Shown here piece by piece: positions 22,699 through 35,240 of a stretch of DNA of 64,000 bases; positions within the stretch are counted from its first letter, which is position 1, and every line of letters begins with the position of its first letter. Source of the stretch: Cunninghamella blakesleeana. Lineage: Eukaryota > Mucoromycota > Mucoromycetes > Mucorales > Cunninghamellaceae. The position numbers and the translations under genes are program-made. Location: assembly GCA_017871115.1 (NCBI GenBank), contig JAFCIZ010000001.1, positions 5,065,501 to 5,129,500 on the forward strand. The letters run 5' to 3'. The notes beneath the pieces are model-generated. The model was given only the letters and a program-made list of their open reading frames with translations, was not told where the DNA came from and did no database searches.

Positions 22699-24027
22699 AT
22701 GACATCATTTACTGATCAAAATCAATTTATCATTGTAAAATAAATAATTATTTACATATACAAAGCTTTATTTTATATAATTTAATTTGATTAAAACCAT
22801 GCTAATTTATTGATTAATTAATTTTTTTAGGACTTCTTTATGGGAGGCATATCCGCCGCTGTTTCTAAAACCGGCGCTGCACCTATAGAACGTGTTAAAC
22901 TGTTGATCCAAAACCAAGATGAAATGATCAAACAAGGACGATTGGCTACACCCTATAAAGGAATTCGTGATTGTTTTGGGCGTACTATCCAACAAGAAGG
23001 ATGGATCTCTTTATGGCGAGGTAACGTAGCTAATGTGATTCGGTATTTCCCTACCCAAGCATTGAATTTTGCATTTCGTGATAAATTTAAAAGACTTTTT
23101 CATCAAGATAAAGATAAAAATGGGTATTGGATGTGGTTTGGTAGTAATATCGCCTCTGGCGCTACTGCTGGTGCCTTTTCCCTTTGTTTTGTTTATTCTC
23201 TTGATTATGCTCGTACTCGTCTTGCTAACGATACAAAAGCCGTTTTAAAAAATGGCGGTGTTGGTAATGGCGAACGCCAATTCAATGGATTAGTGGATGT
23301 CTATAAAAAGACATTGGCTTCAGATGGTATTACTGGGCTGTATAGAGGCTTTTCTTTGTCCTTGGTTGGTATCGTGATTTATCGCGGTCTTTCCTTTGGT
23401 ATGTATGATACGTTGAAGCCTCTACTTCCTGATCATCTTCGTAATTCATTTATCCCTTCTTTCATATTGGGTTGGTCGGTTACTACTGCTGCTAGTTTTG
23501 GTAAATTTACATATCCACTTTTTTTTTTACAGTAGGGGTAATAATAATAATAATAATAACAATCTAATCATCCAACTCTATTTTATATAAATATAGCATC
23601 CTATCCTACTGATACTGTAAGAAGACGTATGATGATGACTTCAGGATCTGCTGTTAAATACGATTCTTCCTTTGCTGCATTCAAGGAAATTGTTGCTAAA
23701 GAAGGTGTCAAATCACTCTATAAAGGAGCTGGTGGTAAGTTTTTCGTATTTAAATATATTACATAATTATTTTCTTGTATTGATTTTATTTTTATTTTAA
23801 ACTATTTAGTTAACATAATTAGAGGTGTCGCTAGTGCCGGTGTTTTAAGGTAAAATAATAGTAACAATAAAAAGTTTACTCATAAAAAAAAAAAGGAAAA
23901 AAGGAAAGGAGTTTTATTTTATAATAAATTAACATTTTATTACCATTATTTTTTATTTTTATTTTTATTTTCATTTTATAGTGGTTATGATTATCTTCAA
24001 CTCACTCTATTTGGCAAGAAATACTAG
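22699..24027 (+). CDS. AAC: Mitochondrial ADP/ATP carrier
   Basis: Five exons: 22699-22734, 22831-23500, 23597-23734, 23810-23849, 23982-24027; 309 residues. It exchanges cytosolic ADP for matrix ATP across the inner membrane. Three repeats with carrier signatures are seen: [15 protein letters not shown] in repeat 1, [12 protein letters not shown] in repeat 2, and [15 protein letters not shown] in repeat 3. The RRRMMM hexapeptide is specific to ADP/ATP carriers. Each repeat ends with a LYRG/LWRG/LYKGA-type motif. The N-terminus is short, and exon 1 encodes only 12 residues before the conserved [14 protein letters not shown]. No presequence is expected for this family. Confidence 0.97.
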
Positions 24028-25127
24028 AGTATTACAACTTTTTTTTTTTTGTTCATATTAAATTAATAAAAATAACCGAGTAATTAAATTAAGAAAAAAA
24101 AAAAAGGAAGAGGAAAGAATATTTATTTTCTAAATTTTTTTAATTTCACTGACTTTTTAAAGTTTGGAGTAATTTTTTTACTGTTCTAATTGTTCATAGA
24201 TCAGCTGACCATAACATAGTTTCCTCAATATAATAAATCTATAAAAAATTCAATATAAAGACTACGTTTTAATAAATCGACTCATTTTTCATTTAATAAT
24301 GATTAAACTGTTTTTTTTTTTTGATGATGGCAATCATTTCCTTAAAAAAAAACAATTATTCACAATAAACATTACAAAACAAGTATCACTATATGTAACA
24401 CATGCAACAACCCATTCAAAATAAAAAAAAAATGAATACTTGTTATTTATTGCTACTTATTGTGGACAAACTTTTTTTTTTCTTTTCTTCTTTTTTTCTT
24501 TTTTTCACAAAATAACAATAGCAGCATATTTATTTTTAACAATAAAAAATAATAGATAGAAAAAAAAAATTTTCTTTTTTCTAAAAAGTATAAAATAAAA
24601 TGATTATTTATTATATAAATAGGAACAACAATGATGGTTATGATTATATTATGAAAAGGGTAATGATCTACAATGGGAATACAAAAGCGTACAAGTGTTC
24701 TAATTTACCATATTGATACAATTTTACTCTTTATCGAAGTTTTTTTCAAATTTTTTTATTCAAGTTTTTTATTTTTTTAATGGGAAAAAAAAAGAGCTTA
24801 TTGTTTAATTTAATGTAATAACACTTATTCCTACTTTTTAATAAAATGTAGATACATGTGCAAGCTATTATTTACTATAAAGTAGTTGCTTTTTATTAAA
24901 ATATTCTTTTTTTATTGACACAGTCCTTGGAATCTAAAAAAATATTTTTTATGTAACACCAGTACGATGTTCCTAAAATAATTGAGTAAATAAATAAATA
25001 AATAAATAATAATAATAAAATAAAAAAGTATGCTGTTTTTTCTTTTTTTCTTTTTCTTTTTCTTCTCTTATATATTTTTCATCTTTTAAAAAAAGAACAG
25101 AAAAAAAAAGAAAGTGGAAGAGAAAAT
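24028..25127. other. Intergenic, 1.1 kb
   Basis: AT-rich with many A and T homopolymers. A CTTTTT-rich segment just before the next gene probably belongs to its promoter/leader. No ORF, tRNA or repeat family recognised. Confidence 0.6.
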
Positions 25128-26817
25128 ATGTGGACATATGTTCCTCCCACTTCTTTTAAGGTCACGCCCCAACCTGATAATGAAGAAATAGCATCTCAAT
25201 TTATTGGATTATTTGGCGTGACAGTGGTGTGTATTTTATTTGGCATTAAAACATATAATATTCAATATAAATTTTTATCTTACTCAAAATGGTTGATCAT
25301 TTTATTATATATTTGTTCTTGGGCTTTTACTGTGTCCGGTTTAACTTTAATGTTGACAAATAATGGTATTAAAATACGTGACGACGGACTTTTTTTAAAA
25401 AAAATACCTTATAGATCTTTTTCTGATTTCTGATTTTGTTTTTATTTTCTTATTAGGTAATTTTACTTCCTGTTTATTATCAGAATATGCATGTGATGTG
25501 TTTTATTCTGGTACAAAAATTTGCATTTATTGTTGGTAAGAATAAAAATCTTTTTTTTTTGAGATTTTTTTTCTAACTATATTTTGACGTATTTTATTTT
25601 CTAAAGGTTGATTGAAAAAGTATGGATTGTTAACGCTGGTCGAACATCCCGGTGGGATACCTTATCTTATCGTTTTCATATTCTTTTATTAACCCCTTAT
25701 GTTGGAATTTTTGCATTAATGGTAAAAAAAATCAAGAATAGATATGACAAAGTTTTTTTTAAAAAAAAGTAAGAGAAAACTAATTCCTATTATTATTATT
25801 ATTATTATATAGATTTATTTTCATAATGCTTGGTTATTGGCTGATGGAACGTGCATTATTGGTTTACAAGTATATGCATCAGTACCATTATTAGTTTATG
25901 ATTTTGTAAAGAAAAAATAAAATCTTTGAGAAAAAAAAAAATCTTAATCAATCTCATTCTAATATCCATCCTTTTTTTTTTTTTTTTTTTTTTTCAATTA
26001 GATCATTAATTTATATATGACCATTTTATTCGTTCGACCTATAATGAAAATTGATAAAGTTACCAATGCAGATCAAAAAACATCAAGATTACGCGACGTA
26101 GCTAGGCGTACCATGGTAGCTTCTGTTGTCTGTTTAATTGCTTCCTTTGCTAATGTATGCGCATTAGCTATTTTACAAGGTCAAGAAAGAGGTGTTGTAT
26201 GTCTTACCTGCTGCATGTTTGATGTTGCCATCAACGTAATAACAATTCATTGGGTAACCTCACAGCCTAATGGTAAAGCCATTCGTGATGTAACCCCAGA
26301 TACGGATTTTAGTGGCGATTATAACTATAATGTCAAAGAAGGGTCAGCATTTTCTTCCAATCCAAGTCAAAACGCTTCGTCAGACCAATCAAATCATCAT
26401 GAAAAAATGAAAAATAAAAGGAAAACAAACTCGATTCCTATTAGTGAACAATATGGAGAATTTGGTAATCATCATGACGATGGTCTTGATCTTACTTCAA
26501 ATTACTTGCCTACTCATTATATGTCAGCTACAAATAATCAAATCATTACTTCCCCCGCTGTCACTTATCAACAACCCATCCCATCAAATGACACAATTAA
26601 TTATCAATCGTTTCAAATATCTTCATTAAATAATAATAATCATTCTCAATATGATCGTGGTCATGGTCAGGTTCATTCACCACCTATTCCTTATTATTCA
26701 AATGGAAAATATGTTATGATGACTGACGATGAAGATAATAATTCAAATAGTAGATGCCCTTCCGTTCATGAATCCCATAGTAGTAAACAATCCTTAACAA
26801 GAGTTATTTCAAACTGA
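25128..26817 (+). CDS. Predicted seven-transmembrane (GPCR-like) protein
   Basis: Five exons: 25128-25365, 25457-25535, 25607-25721, 25813-25905, 26002-26817; 446 residues. Seven hydrophobic segments are seen: around IGLFGVTVVCILFGI, WLIILLYICSWAFTVSG, a Cys-rich segment with GTKICIYCWLIEKVWIV, HILLLTPYVGIFALMIYFH, CIIGLQVYASVPLLVYDFIIN, MVASVVCLIASFANVCALAIL and VVCLTCCMFDVAINVITI. A basic loop (KTSRLRDVARRT) precedes segment 6. The C-terminal ~160 residues are hydrophilic and Ser/Asn-rich, with many possible phosphorylation sites. Topology (short N-terminus, long C-terminal tail) fits a receptor. I recognise no named fungal GPCR class, so the ligand is unknown. Confidence 0.75.
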
Positions 26818-27087
26818 AAATATATATAACCTATTCTTATCAGTATTCCCTTTATTATTTATCAATTCCATTTTTTTCATATATCTTTTCTTTTTCATAT
26901 AGTCATAGTATTGTAGATTGAATTTATTAGCACTTTTAGTAAATTATATATAAATATATTATTTTTATGCTTTTTATGTATATGCTATTTTTTTTACACT
27001 AATTCTTTATTTCAATAATGTATAATCTCTTTTATAAATCAATTTAATACTTTTTTTTTTCTCTATAATACAGTCTAATGGTATATA

Positions 27088-27909
27088 CTATATATTTCTT
27101 AGTTTAGGCAACATCTTGTCATTTTTAATTGTATCAAAGGTTTCAATAAAACCTACAATAATCATCCGTTTTCCTTTTGTAATATCTACACCTTGATGTA
27201 ATATTTTACCACAATGAATAACACAATCACCTTGCTGTGAGGGTTTTATTAAAACGCCATCTTTCTTAGTTGAATTTGAAGCTGGTGAGGATGTATCGGT
27301 ATAAAAAAATGTACCACCGCCTTCATAATCAGTAGGCGAATTAATTAAAATATTAAAAGAAATCAAGCTACCATCTTTATGAGGTGCTAAACCAGTTTGA
27401 CCATCTTTTTTATTTTCTGCATCATATAATACTAAAAAGACGTCCCTAAATCCAAGCTGGGAAGGACCAAAACCGAAATAAGGTGCAATAACGGGTTCAA
27501 TTAATCGTTCATATAAGATGGGTATTAAATATTGTAAACAAGGTGTAGTATTTAATGGTATATCAATAGTAGGAAAGGCTTTATGACGTAAGGTAGTCCA
27601 TTCATTTGTTAACTGAGGTATTAATTCATTGACTATATGTTGACACTCTTTTAAATTAAATACGGAAGAATGAATAAAAGGTTGACTGAATAGCTGTTTT
27701 CTTACTTGCGAAAAAACCCAACTGTTGGTTCGCATACTACGATCTTTTGGTAAAAGTTGATTTATTTCTATTAATCGTGACTGATTGATTTTTTGAATGG
27801 TTTCATTTCTTTTTGCTAGTTCCTGTTCCTCTCTCTCAGTTAATTCACTAAATAAATCTAAATCATCGTCCATGATTTTTTGTTTTAAGAGGGAAAAAAG
27901 TGAAGTCAA
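27088..27909 (-). CDS. 2-oxoglutarate/Fe(II)-dependent oxygenase (prolyl 4-hydroxylase type)
   Basis: Single exon, 273 residues. The C-terminal half has the double-stranded beta-helix signature: the iron ligands of the HxD motif in APHKDGSLISFNILIN (about residues 175-190), a distal His in CGKILHQGVDITKGKR, and the following Arg that would bind 2-oxoglutarate. FTYEGGG-like and FFYTD segments lie between. The N-terminus is acidic and carries no signal peptide, so it is probably cytosolic or nuclear. Substrate unknown. A second in-frame ATG at 27873 (MDDDLDLF) is an alternative start. Confidence 0.85.
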   Translation of the reverse strand: MTSLFSLLKQKIMDDDLDLFSELTEREEQELAKRNETIQKINQSRLIEINQLLPKDRSMRTNSWVFSQVRKQLFSQPFIHSSVFNLKECQHIVNELIPQLTNEWTTLRHKAFPTIDIPLNTTPCLQYLIPILYERLIEPVIAPYFGFGPSQLGFRDVFLVLYDAENKKDGQTGLAPHKDGSLISFNILINSPTDYEGGGTFFYTDTSSPASNSTKKDGVLIKPSQQGDCVIHCGKILHQGVDITKGKRMIIVGFIETFDTIKNDKMLPKLRNI

Positions 27910-28364
27910 TTAAATGGTAATGTCAACAATATAAAGGAAGAAAAAAGAAAGAGCTTAAAAAAATTTAAAGCTGACCTTATAAAAAAAGTTTGAAATTTAA
28001 AGCTTCCCTTATTTAGGTAAAAAAAATTTTTACTTGATCTCTGGTTTTTTTTTGTTTTTGCTCTAACTATTTTTTTTTTTTGATTGGTCAACCAAGTAAT
28101 TTAAAAATACACTGTTTGTTTCTCTCTTTGAAAAGAAGCTATATGTTATTTATGAACTGTATAATTGTTTTGAGTTGTTTAATTAGTATATATAATATAT
28201 AATGTTAACTACAATATAATATTCACTCAGTAAAAAAATATGTTTTGAATTTCAGAAAGAGGCTCTAAAACCCATATAAAATAAAAAAACAAGGTTTTTT
28301 CATTATCATTACCCTTTTCTTTTTCTTTCTCTAACTCATTTATGGTTATTTTAACTTTTTAAAA
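27910..28364. other. Divergent promoter region
   Basis: 455 bases between the oxygenase (minus) and a secreted-protein gene (plus). T and A homopolymers; no other content seen. Confidence 0.5.
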
Positions 28365-28872
28365 ATGAATTTTATTTTATTCTTATTTATTATTTTGAAT
28401 ACTTATATCCTATCCTCAACTTCTATGAAATTAAGTAAACATCATCAATCTATCACGGGACCTACCAAAGAAGAAAGCATCATTCAAAACAATAACCATC
28501 TTTCGTCTTCACTTGATACAGATACAACAACAAAACAAACTATCACACAAAATAAAGGTTGTGGGTTAGCTTCTTTAACTTGTTTTGCTTTTGCATCGGA
28601 TAAAACTGACTTTCCAGTTAGATGTGGTGTTCTTACTGAAGTCCCTCTATGTTTTAATCACCAAGATGAATGCAATGTTTTTTGTGATACAGATGGGTAA
28701 AAAAATACGGTTTTATTTTAATTTGAATTTTAAGCATGGAAGAAAGAATAACTTATTATTATTTATTTATTTATTTAGTGGTGCTCGTTTATGTAGAACT
28801 GCTTTTAGTGATTGTTGTAGTCATAGTAAAAATGGATGCATCTCATCTCATCCAATTGATATAAAATATTAG
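28365..28872 (+). CDS. Small secreted cysteine-rich protein
   Basis: Two exons: 28365-28696 and 28779-28872; 141 residues. A clear N-terminal signal peptide (NFILFLFIILNTYILSS) is followed by a Ser/Thr/Asn-rich linker to about residue 62. The Cys-rich domain then has ten cysteines over about 70 residues (CGLASLTC, RCG, LCF, ECNVFC, LCR, DCC, GCI). The intron splits the Cys domain in phase 2. The pattern suggests a disulfide-stabilised extracellular module, but I recognise no family. Such proteins in fungi are often cell-surface or effector-like; that is inference. Confidence 0.75.
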
Positions 28873-29056
28873 TATTTTTAGTTTAGTAGAGAGTGTATGT
28901 GATCATAAAAACACTAAATAGCATAAAAAAAATAAAACCCCGCTCCACATATTAAAATTCAAATTTTTTGCTTTGCCCTTTTTTTTAGTTTTTCACTTTC
29001 ACTTTCCCTTTTACTTAGTTTTTTTTCTCTTTAGTGTATATTGATTTATAAATGAT

Positions 29057-29924
29057 ATGGAAGAACAATTAATAGAGTTATTACTTGCTGCTAAAAAAGC
29101 TTTATCAACAGGTCAGAGCATTGGAGAACAAGCAAATATACTATCACAACAAACCGAACAACACACTGATGTTATTGAGAAAACGTGGCCAAAACTAGTT
29201 TTTGTACATAATCATATACTTGTTCAACTTTCTACTTTGGATAGAATTCGTGAATTTCTTATTATGAAAATACAAAATATTAGATCTATTATAAAGGTAA
29301 CATATTTTTTATTAACAATAAGAATGAATCTTTATATTTGTTTGTCTATTATATAAACTTAACTATATATATACTAGGAACGGGAGAGTACTTTTGGTAA
29401 AGTCTCTTTTGATTTACAATCTATTTTCGACTTATTAAGATCTTGTGTTATTGATAAAGGTATATTACAATTCAATCAACCAACCAATAATAATAACTCT
29501 CAACAAATTGCGACAACTTTATTTGATTATATTCAAGATCAAGCCGTATTAGAATTACAACAAAGTGCTGATGAAGAGATTGCCCAAGTTGAAGTAAAAC
29601 TATATATACATACAAACATACATATATATATATATATATATGAACTATATTTATTCTAAAAATTATATATATATATATAAATAGATGCTCTGTAGTTCAA
29701 TGGAAACTTTATCAAAACAATTATCGGCACGGATCAGCGAATTGGCTACAATGCAAGAAAATGCTCTATCAGTATCTTTAGATGAGCCAACTGCTAATTT
29801 TATTAATGAAAAATCTCATATTCAAGAATCTGAAATGGCAAATATGGCAGACATTTTAACAAGTTTAACAAATCATTATGATCAATTGGGTGATGCGACT
29901 CGGTAATACATATGTGTATATTAG

Positions 29925-29968
<44 letters not shown>

Positions 29969-30991
29969 ACTTTTGTTTTATATATTCAACGTATTATTTT
30001 TTATTTTTACTTTTTAATATCGTTAATAGTATATGCCAAGCTAATCCAGATGCTTGTAATGAATTAGATATTACAGGTAAAATATTATATATTGATTACA
30101 TATAAAGAAAATAAAATAAAAGAGTGAGCTATTGATTTTTAAATCTAATTGCTAATTTTATTTTATTTTTACCTATTATATATATAGTATTATTGGATGA
30201 TCATGACCATCTCCCTGATATTTTAAATGATTTGCATGAATCTTTGTATGTTGTGGCATCTGTGAATGAAGAAATCCAAGTACGTATGCAAATTTATTCA
30301 ACGATACAAAATGAATTATTGAAGGTATTGGAACATTTGGACCAATTCAGCGCACCTGGCGGTATGGCAGATATAATTTCCGAAAAAATGAATTCATCCG
30401 AATCAGAAATGAAACAACATCAAGATAATCTAGATCATTATTTTGAACAACTAACTTCTTTAACAGAATGGTATCAACAATTCACTTTTTCTTATCATCA
30501 TTTAATTGTGGAAGTAGAAAGAAGACGTCAAGTACAAGAAAAACAAGAAAAATTAAAAAGAGAATTGATCAAATCCATGGAAGATTCCTATCAAGATGAA
30601 TTACAAAATAGGCAACAGTGGATTACTGAACATGGTCACTATCTGCCCCAAGATCTATGTGCTTTTATATTTGTAAATTAATAAAGCATGATACAATGAA
30701 TAAGGAAAAAAAGAAAAAAGAAGGCTGGATTTATTAACATCATTCTCCTCTCACTTATATATTCTCTCGTTATATATAAATATAATCTTATATAGGATCC
30801 TCCATCCAAATTAACAGTAATACAAGAACAAGGTCCTAATAAATTACCAACATTATCAAATGAAACGATCGAAAAGGTAATATACAAATAAATATATCCA
30901 AATTTATTAACTACTAATGATTACTATCAACGTTCTCTATATTTTTATTTATTAGGCAATAAATAACGTTAACCAACAAGCTCAAATATAG
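29057..30991 (+). CDS. ATG17: Autophagy scaffold Atg17
   Basis: Seven exons: 29057-29296, 29378-29593, 29685-29902, 30030-30076, 30188-30672, 30796-30876, 30956-30991; 440 residues. Atg17 organises the Atg1-kinase scaffold at the pre-autophagosomal site. The protein is almost entirely helical/coiled-coil. Landmarks are an N-terminal ALSTGQSIGEQANILS region, a middle segment with VVASVNEEIQVRMQIY, FFEQL-type helices (HYFEQLTSLTEWYQQF), and the characteristic C-terminal block ITEHGHYLPQDLC, like the HG.YLP motif of Atg17 homologues. An ATG at 29052 is out of frame, so 29057 is taken as start. It converges on COX14. Confidence 0.82.
29928..29963. repeat. (AT)n microsatellite in an ATG17 intron
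   Basis: AT dinucleotide run inside intron 3 of ATG17. Confidence 0.85.
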
Positions 30992-31222
30992 AACATCCTA
31001 AAACAATCGACTCTTCAAATAAAACTATGTAACATATTTTAATTTATTTATAATTCATGATAAGCTGTCTTTTTTTTTATATGTAAGTATGCAAAATATA
31101 TATATTTTTTTCTTGAGAGGGGATATTTTTTAAAAAAGAGGAAAAAATAATACAAAAAGTGGCATGTGTGTGTATATTTTAAAGTGAATTTTATCATTTA
31201 CAACGGATCGAAGGGGGGTTTT

Positions 31223-31537
31223 TTAAGTTGAAGAGGTAGTGGGAGTAGAGGTTTGTTTATCTTTTCCAAAGGCAATGGCACTCATTTTAGCTAGTTCTTC
31301 TTCCAAACGGCCTTCTTTTTTCAAATCCATTCTATGTTTAACATGAAAACCGATATTCGTTACATAATAAACTATTAAAATAAAGAGAAACAAAAAGTGA
31401 GAAAATTAATATTTAATATATATATATTAAATATAAATATTTCGTCTATTATTTATTGCTCATTTACTGGTGGTTCCGGCAAGAAATAATACCATGGATT
31501 TATGAGCAATATCAGCTAAATTGGAACCTAAAGGCAT
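31223..31537 (-). CDS. COX14: Cox14, cytochrome c oxidase assembly protein
   Basis: Two exons on the minus strand: 31537-31468 and 31371-31223; 72 residues, too short to stand out as an ORF. Cox14 is a small single-span inner-membrane protein that couples Cox1 synthesis to complex IV assembly. The N-terminus MPLGSNLADIAHKS resembles the animal form (MP-G--LADI--K). The segment VLFLAGTTIYYVTNIGF is the membrane span, followed by a basic/coiled C-terminal tail (KHRMDLKKEGRLEEELAKM). The intron falls within the span. It is transcribed divergently from SNF7, 262 bases away. Confidence 0.82.
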
Positions 31538-31799
31538 TATTATATAATTTTTCTTTTTATAAACAAAAGAAAAAAAAATGAAAGGGATGAAAATAAAAAA
31601 TTCTTACCACCTTTAATTTTTTATAAAATTGAATTTAAATTCCGATTTTTTTTTTTTGATCACGGCTGGTTGGTTTTTTTTTAAAAGCTTGCTCTTTCTT
31701 TTTTCTCTCTTTTTTTTTCTCATCTTTCATTATTTTGAAAAATACATATACCTTCTACGTCTTTTTTTAAAAAAATAATAATAATAGCGCTAAAACGAC

Positions 31800-32859
31800 A
31801 TGAATCTTTTTTTTGGGAAAGCTAAAGCAAAAACAACAGCCAAAGATGCCATTTATAAATTACGAGACACTTTAGATATGCTTGAAAAACGACAAACTTA
31901 TTTAGAAGCCAAAGTAGAAAATGAATTAAAAGTAGCTAAAGTCAATGCTACTAAAAATAAAAGAGGTAAAATGATATGTGTATATATGATAAATAGATAT
32001 ACATATAAATAAAAAGAAATATATGTATTGATATTATTATAATTATTATAATTACAATTACAGTTGCTCTTATGGCTTTAAAACGTAAAAAGGCTTATGA
32101 AGCCAATATTGAAAAAATCAATGGTGCAAGAATGACAATAGAAACACAAATGATGGCTATTGAAAATGCTAATGTCAATTTGGAAACTATGGGTGCTATG
32201 AGAGCTGGTGCTGAAGCTATGAAGAATATTCATGGATCTATGTAAGTGATATATATATAAATCAAGCTGGTGTTTTTTTCTGCCAGCTTGGCATTTTTTT
32301 CTCTCAACTTGGCACCCATACCTGCATATTTTTTTCCCTTCAACTTTGACCCTAACTTTTTTTATTAATTTTTTTTTTTTTTTTATTACTTTATTATTAT
32401 TTTTATTATTATTAGGGATATTAATAAAGTGGACGCTACCATGGATGATATTCGTGATCAAATGGACGTTGCGAATGAAATATCAGAAGCTATATCAAGA
32501 CCTGTAGGCATGGGTGAAGAATTAGATGAAGATGATTTATTAAATGAATTAGAAGAATTAGAACAAGAAGAATTGGATGCTAAAATGCTTGAAACACCTT
32601 CTCCTGCTGTATATACACCTGATGTTCCTATTCATCATCCAGGTAATAATAATAATAATAATTACTTCATAATAGAAATATAGCAAAAAAAGCTTAGGGA
32701 TATAGAGAGAGAGAAAGATCATACTATATCAATATATTGTAATACATAACTTACCAACATTATTTGATATTATTGTTACGATTAGAACGTAAACAAGTTG
32801 TAGTAGAAGATGATGAAGAACAAGAATTAGAAGCTTTAAAAGCAAGTATGGCCATGTAA
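31800..32859 (+). CDS. SNF7: ESCRT-III subunit Snf7/Vps32
   Basis: Four exons: 31800-31965, 32064-32241, 32416-32642, 32786-32859; 214 residues. Snf7 polymerises on endosomal membranes to drive multivesicular-body budding and other scission events. Seen are a basic N-terminal half with helices 1-2 (RDTLDMLEKRQTYLEAKVENEL; LMALKRKKAYEANIEK), the conserved ANVNLETMGAMRAGAEAMK region, and an acidic C-terminal half (DEDDLLNELEELEQEE). The C-terminal helix QELEALKASMAM is the MIM-like tail. Start MNLFFGKAKAK matches the family's MxLFFG start. Confidence 0.95.
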
Positions 32860-32908
32860 TTTTTTTGATATATTAGTATACTATAGTATATTAAAAAAAC
32901 AAACTCTG

Positions 32909-32952
<44 letters not shown>

Positions 32953-33245
32953 GTATGTATATGTATATATTTATACTTATACTCTTTTATATATATTCTT
33001 TGTTCATATAAACATATAATTATTACTCTTTTATTATTATTTATATATCAGCATTTTTCATCAGAAATTAAACAATAATTTTTAAGTTACAACTCATTTT
33101 TTTTAAATCTGAGCAAAAAAAATAAAAAAGGGAATAAAAATATTTTTTTTTTCATTTTTTTAACTTTTCTTTCCTTTTTCTCTTCCTCTCTCTTTTTTTT
33201 TTTATCTTTACCAATTCTATTTTATTTTTATTCTTATTTATAAAA
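32860..33245. other. Intergenic with (AT)n run
   Basis: (AT)n at about 32914-32949, then pyrimidine-rich sequence before the kinase gene. Nothing coding seen. Confidence 0.6.
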
Positions 33246-33808
33246 ATGGTTCATACGATAAAAGTAACTAAAGTGCATCATCCTATTGAACTCACCTATG
33301 ATGGTGAAGGATTGAGAATTGATGGTGATTTTAATGCTCAAAAAAAAGGTATTTATTTAGTATGAAATGATATGAAACTTTTCTATTATTTGACACCCCT
33401 TTTCTCTTATCATAAAAACAAAATAATAACCCATAACATTTATATATATTATTTATTTATTTGAAACAAAATAGCAAAACCCAGATACACTTGTGGATGT
33501 ATACCTTTACCACCAACTAAATTACCAGATCCAACCTTATTACCTATTGACAACGTTAATATTTTACAAGCTTTTTTTAATGAAAAAACTAGTATGATAC
33601 AAATCAACGCTATCGTACCTCGACACCCTGAAGATGAGCAAAGTAAAGTGGACCTTTATAAATTTATGTATACTGTCGATAAAGGAAATGAAAAAGAAGC
33701 TGTTGATTTTTGTAAAATTGTTATGGATGGTGCTTATAAAGGTAATTTGTATTTCATTAAAAAAAAAAAGCTTAAATAATCAAAAAGATATATAATTTAT
33801 TGGATGAC

Positions 33809-33846
<38 letters not shown>

Positions 33847-35240
33847 TACTGTTATTAAATGTAATATATATAATTTTTTTTGTATGTGAATCCTTTTCCC
33901 CGCGATCATTCCAAAATAGGTATTAAAACTGAAAAGCGGCTCAAAGTATTGGTAAATCCATTTGGTGGTCAAGGTAAAGCAAGAACCATTTTTGAAACCC
34001 AGGTACAACCCATTTTCGAAGCTGCCAAATGTTCCATTGATTATCATTGTAAGTATTTATACTATGATTTTTTCGACATATATATATACTAATGAATTTA
34101 TCACTCTCTATTTTTTTTTACTTAACAATTCTATTTTATATAGATACAGAATATCAAGGTCATGCTATCAAAGTCGCTAAAGAATTAGATATTGAAAAAT
34201 ATGATGCTATTGTTACTGTTAGTGGGGATGGTGTTATCCATGAAGTAATGAACGGGTTTTTACAAAGACCTGATGCTCGTCAAGCTATACGTAAAGTTCC
34301 TTTGGGTATTATTCCTGGTGGTACTGGCAATGCTCTTAGTATTTGCTTGTTAGGTGAAAAGCGTGGTTTTGATCCCGTCTATACTGCTGTCCAAGTTATT
34401 AAAGGTATACAATATAATATAAATATATAAAAATAGAAAATAAAAAATAAAAAACGTTATTTTTTTTGTATAATTAACCTTTAACATCATTATTATTACT
34501 ATTTTTTAGGCCGATCATTAGCTATGGACCTCTGTTCAGTTACTTATGATGACCATCGTTACTTTTCCTTTTTATCACAAAATTATGGTATAGCCTCTTA
34601 TGCAGATTTAGCAACCGAAGATATGCGATGGATGGGAGATGGACGTACCGTTGTTGGTTTATTAAAAGAAATCTTTGCAAAAAGCTCCTATGGTATGGAA
34701 GCATATGTTGATATTGTAGAAGACAATAAAGAAAAAATTCAAGGACAATATGAATCTGGTCATCAATCTGCTAGTTGGTTAGATTTAGATGATGAGCAAT
34801 TACAAGAAGATGGTAGCATCATTGATACCATTCCACCTTTAAATGAACCTGTACCTGAAAGTTGGACTAAAATAGATGACAAAATCTCCATGTTTTTAAC
34901 TAGTAAAACACCTTTACTTGCCCGTGGTATGTTAAGCCACCCTTATGCTTTGCCTAATGATGGTTTATTGGATTTATTATTGGTACGTGGTCACCATAGT
35001 ATGTTCAAACAATTGGATGTATTTAATAATGTGGAAAAAGGAAACCATCTTAATTCAAAAATCGTAGAATATTATAAAATCAAGGCTTTTCGATTTACTC
35101 CTAAACCTAAGCCTGGTCAAAAAGCTTATTTTGCTGTCGATGGCGAACATGCTCCTTTGAAAACTGTTCAAGTTGAAGTGCATCCTAGATTGGCTTCTGT
35201 TCTCAGTTTAAATCCTACTTACATTCCTTCTCGTCTTTAA
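33246..35240 (+). CDS. LCB4: Sphingoid long-chain base kinase (Lcb4/sphingosine kinase type)
   Basis: Five exons: 33246-33348, 33475-33741, 33920-34048, 34144-34404, 34510-35240; 496 residues. It phosphorylates long-chain bases such as sphingosine or phytosphingosine with ATP. The diacylglycerol-kinase-type catalytic fold is clear: nucleotide loop VNPFGGQGKA (about residue 135), VSGDGVIHEVMNGF, and PLGIIPGGTGNAL, then the lipid-recognition region (GRSLAMDLCSVTY) and the C-terminal lobe (HPYALPNDGLLDLLLVRG and FAVDGE). All introns but the last precede the main catalytic half. Subfamily (Lcb4 versus ceramide kinase) is inferred from motif spacing and length. Confidence 0.92.
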
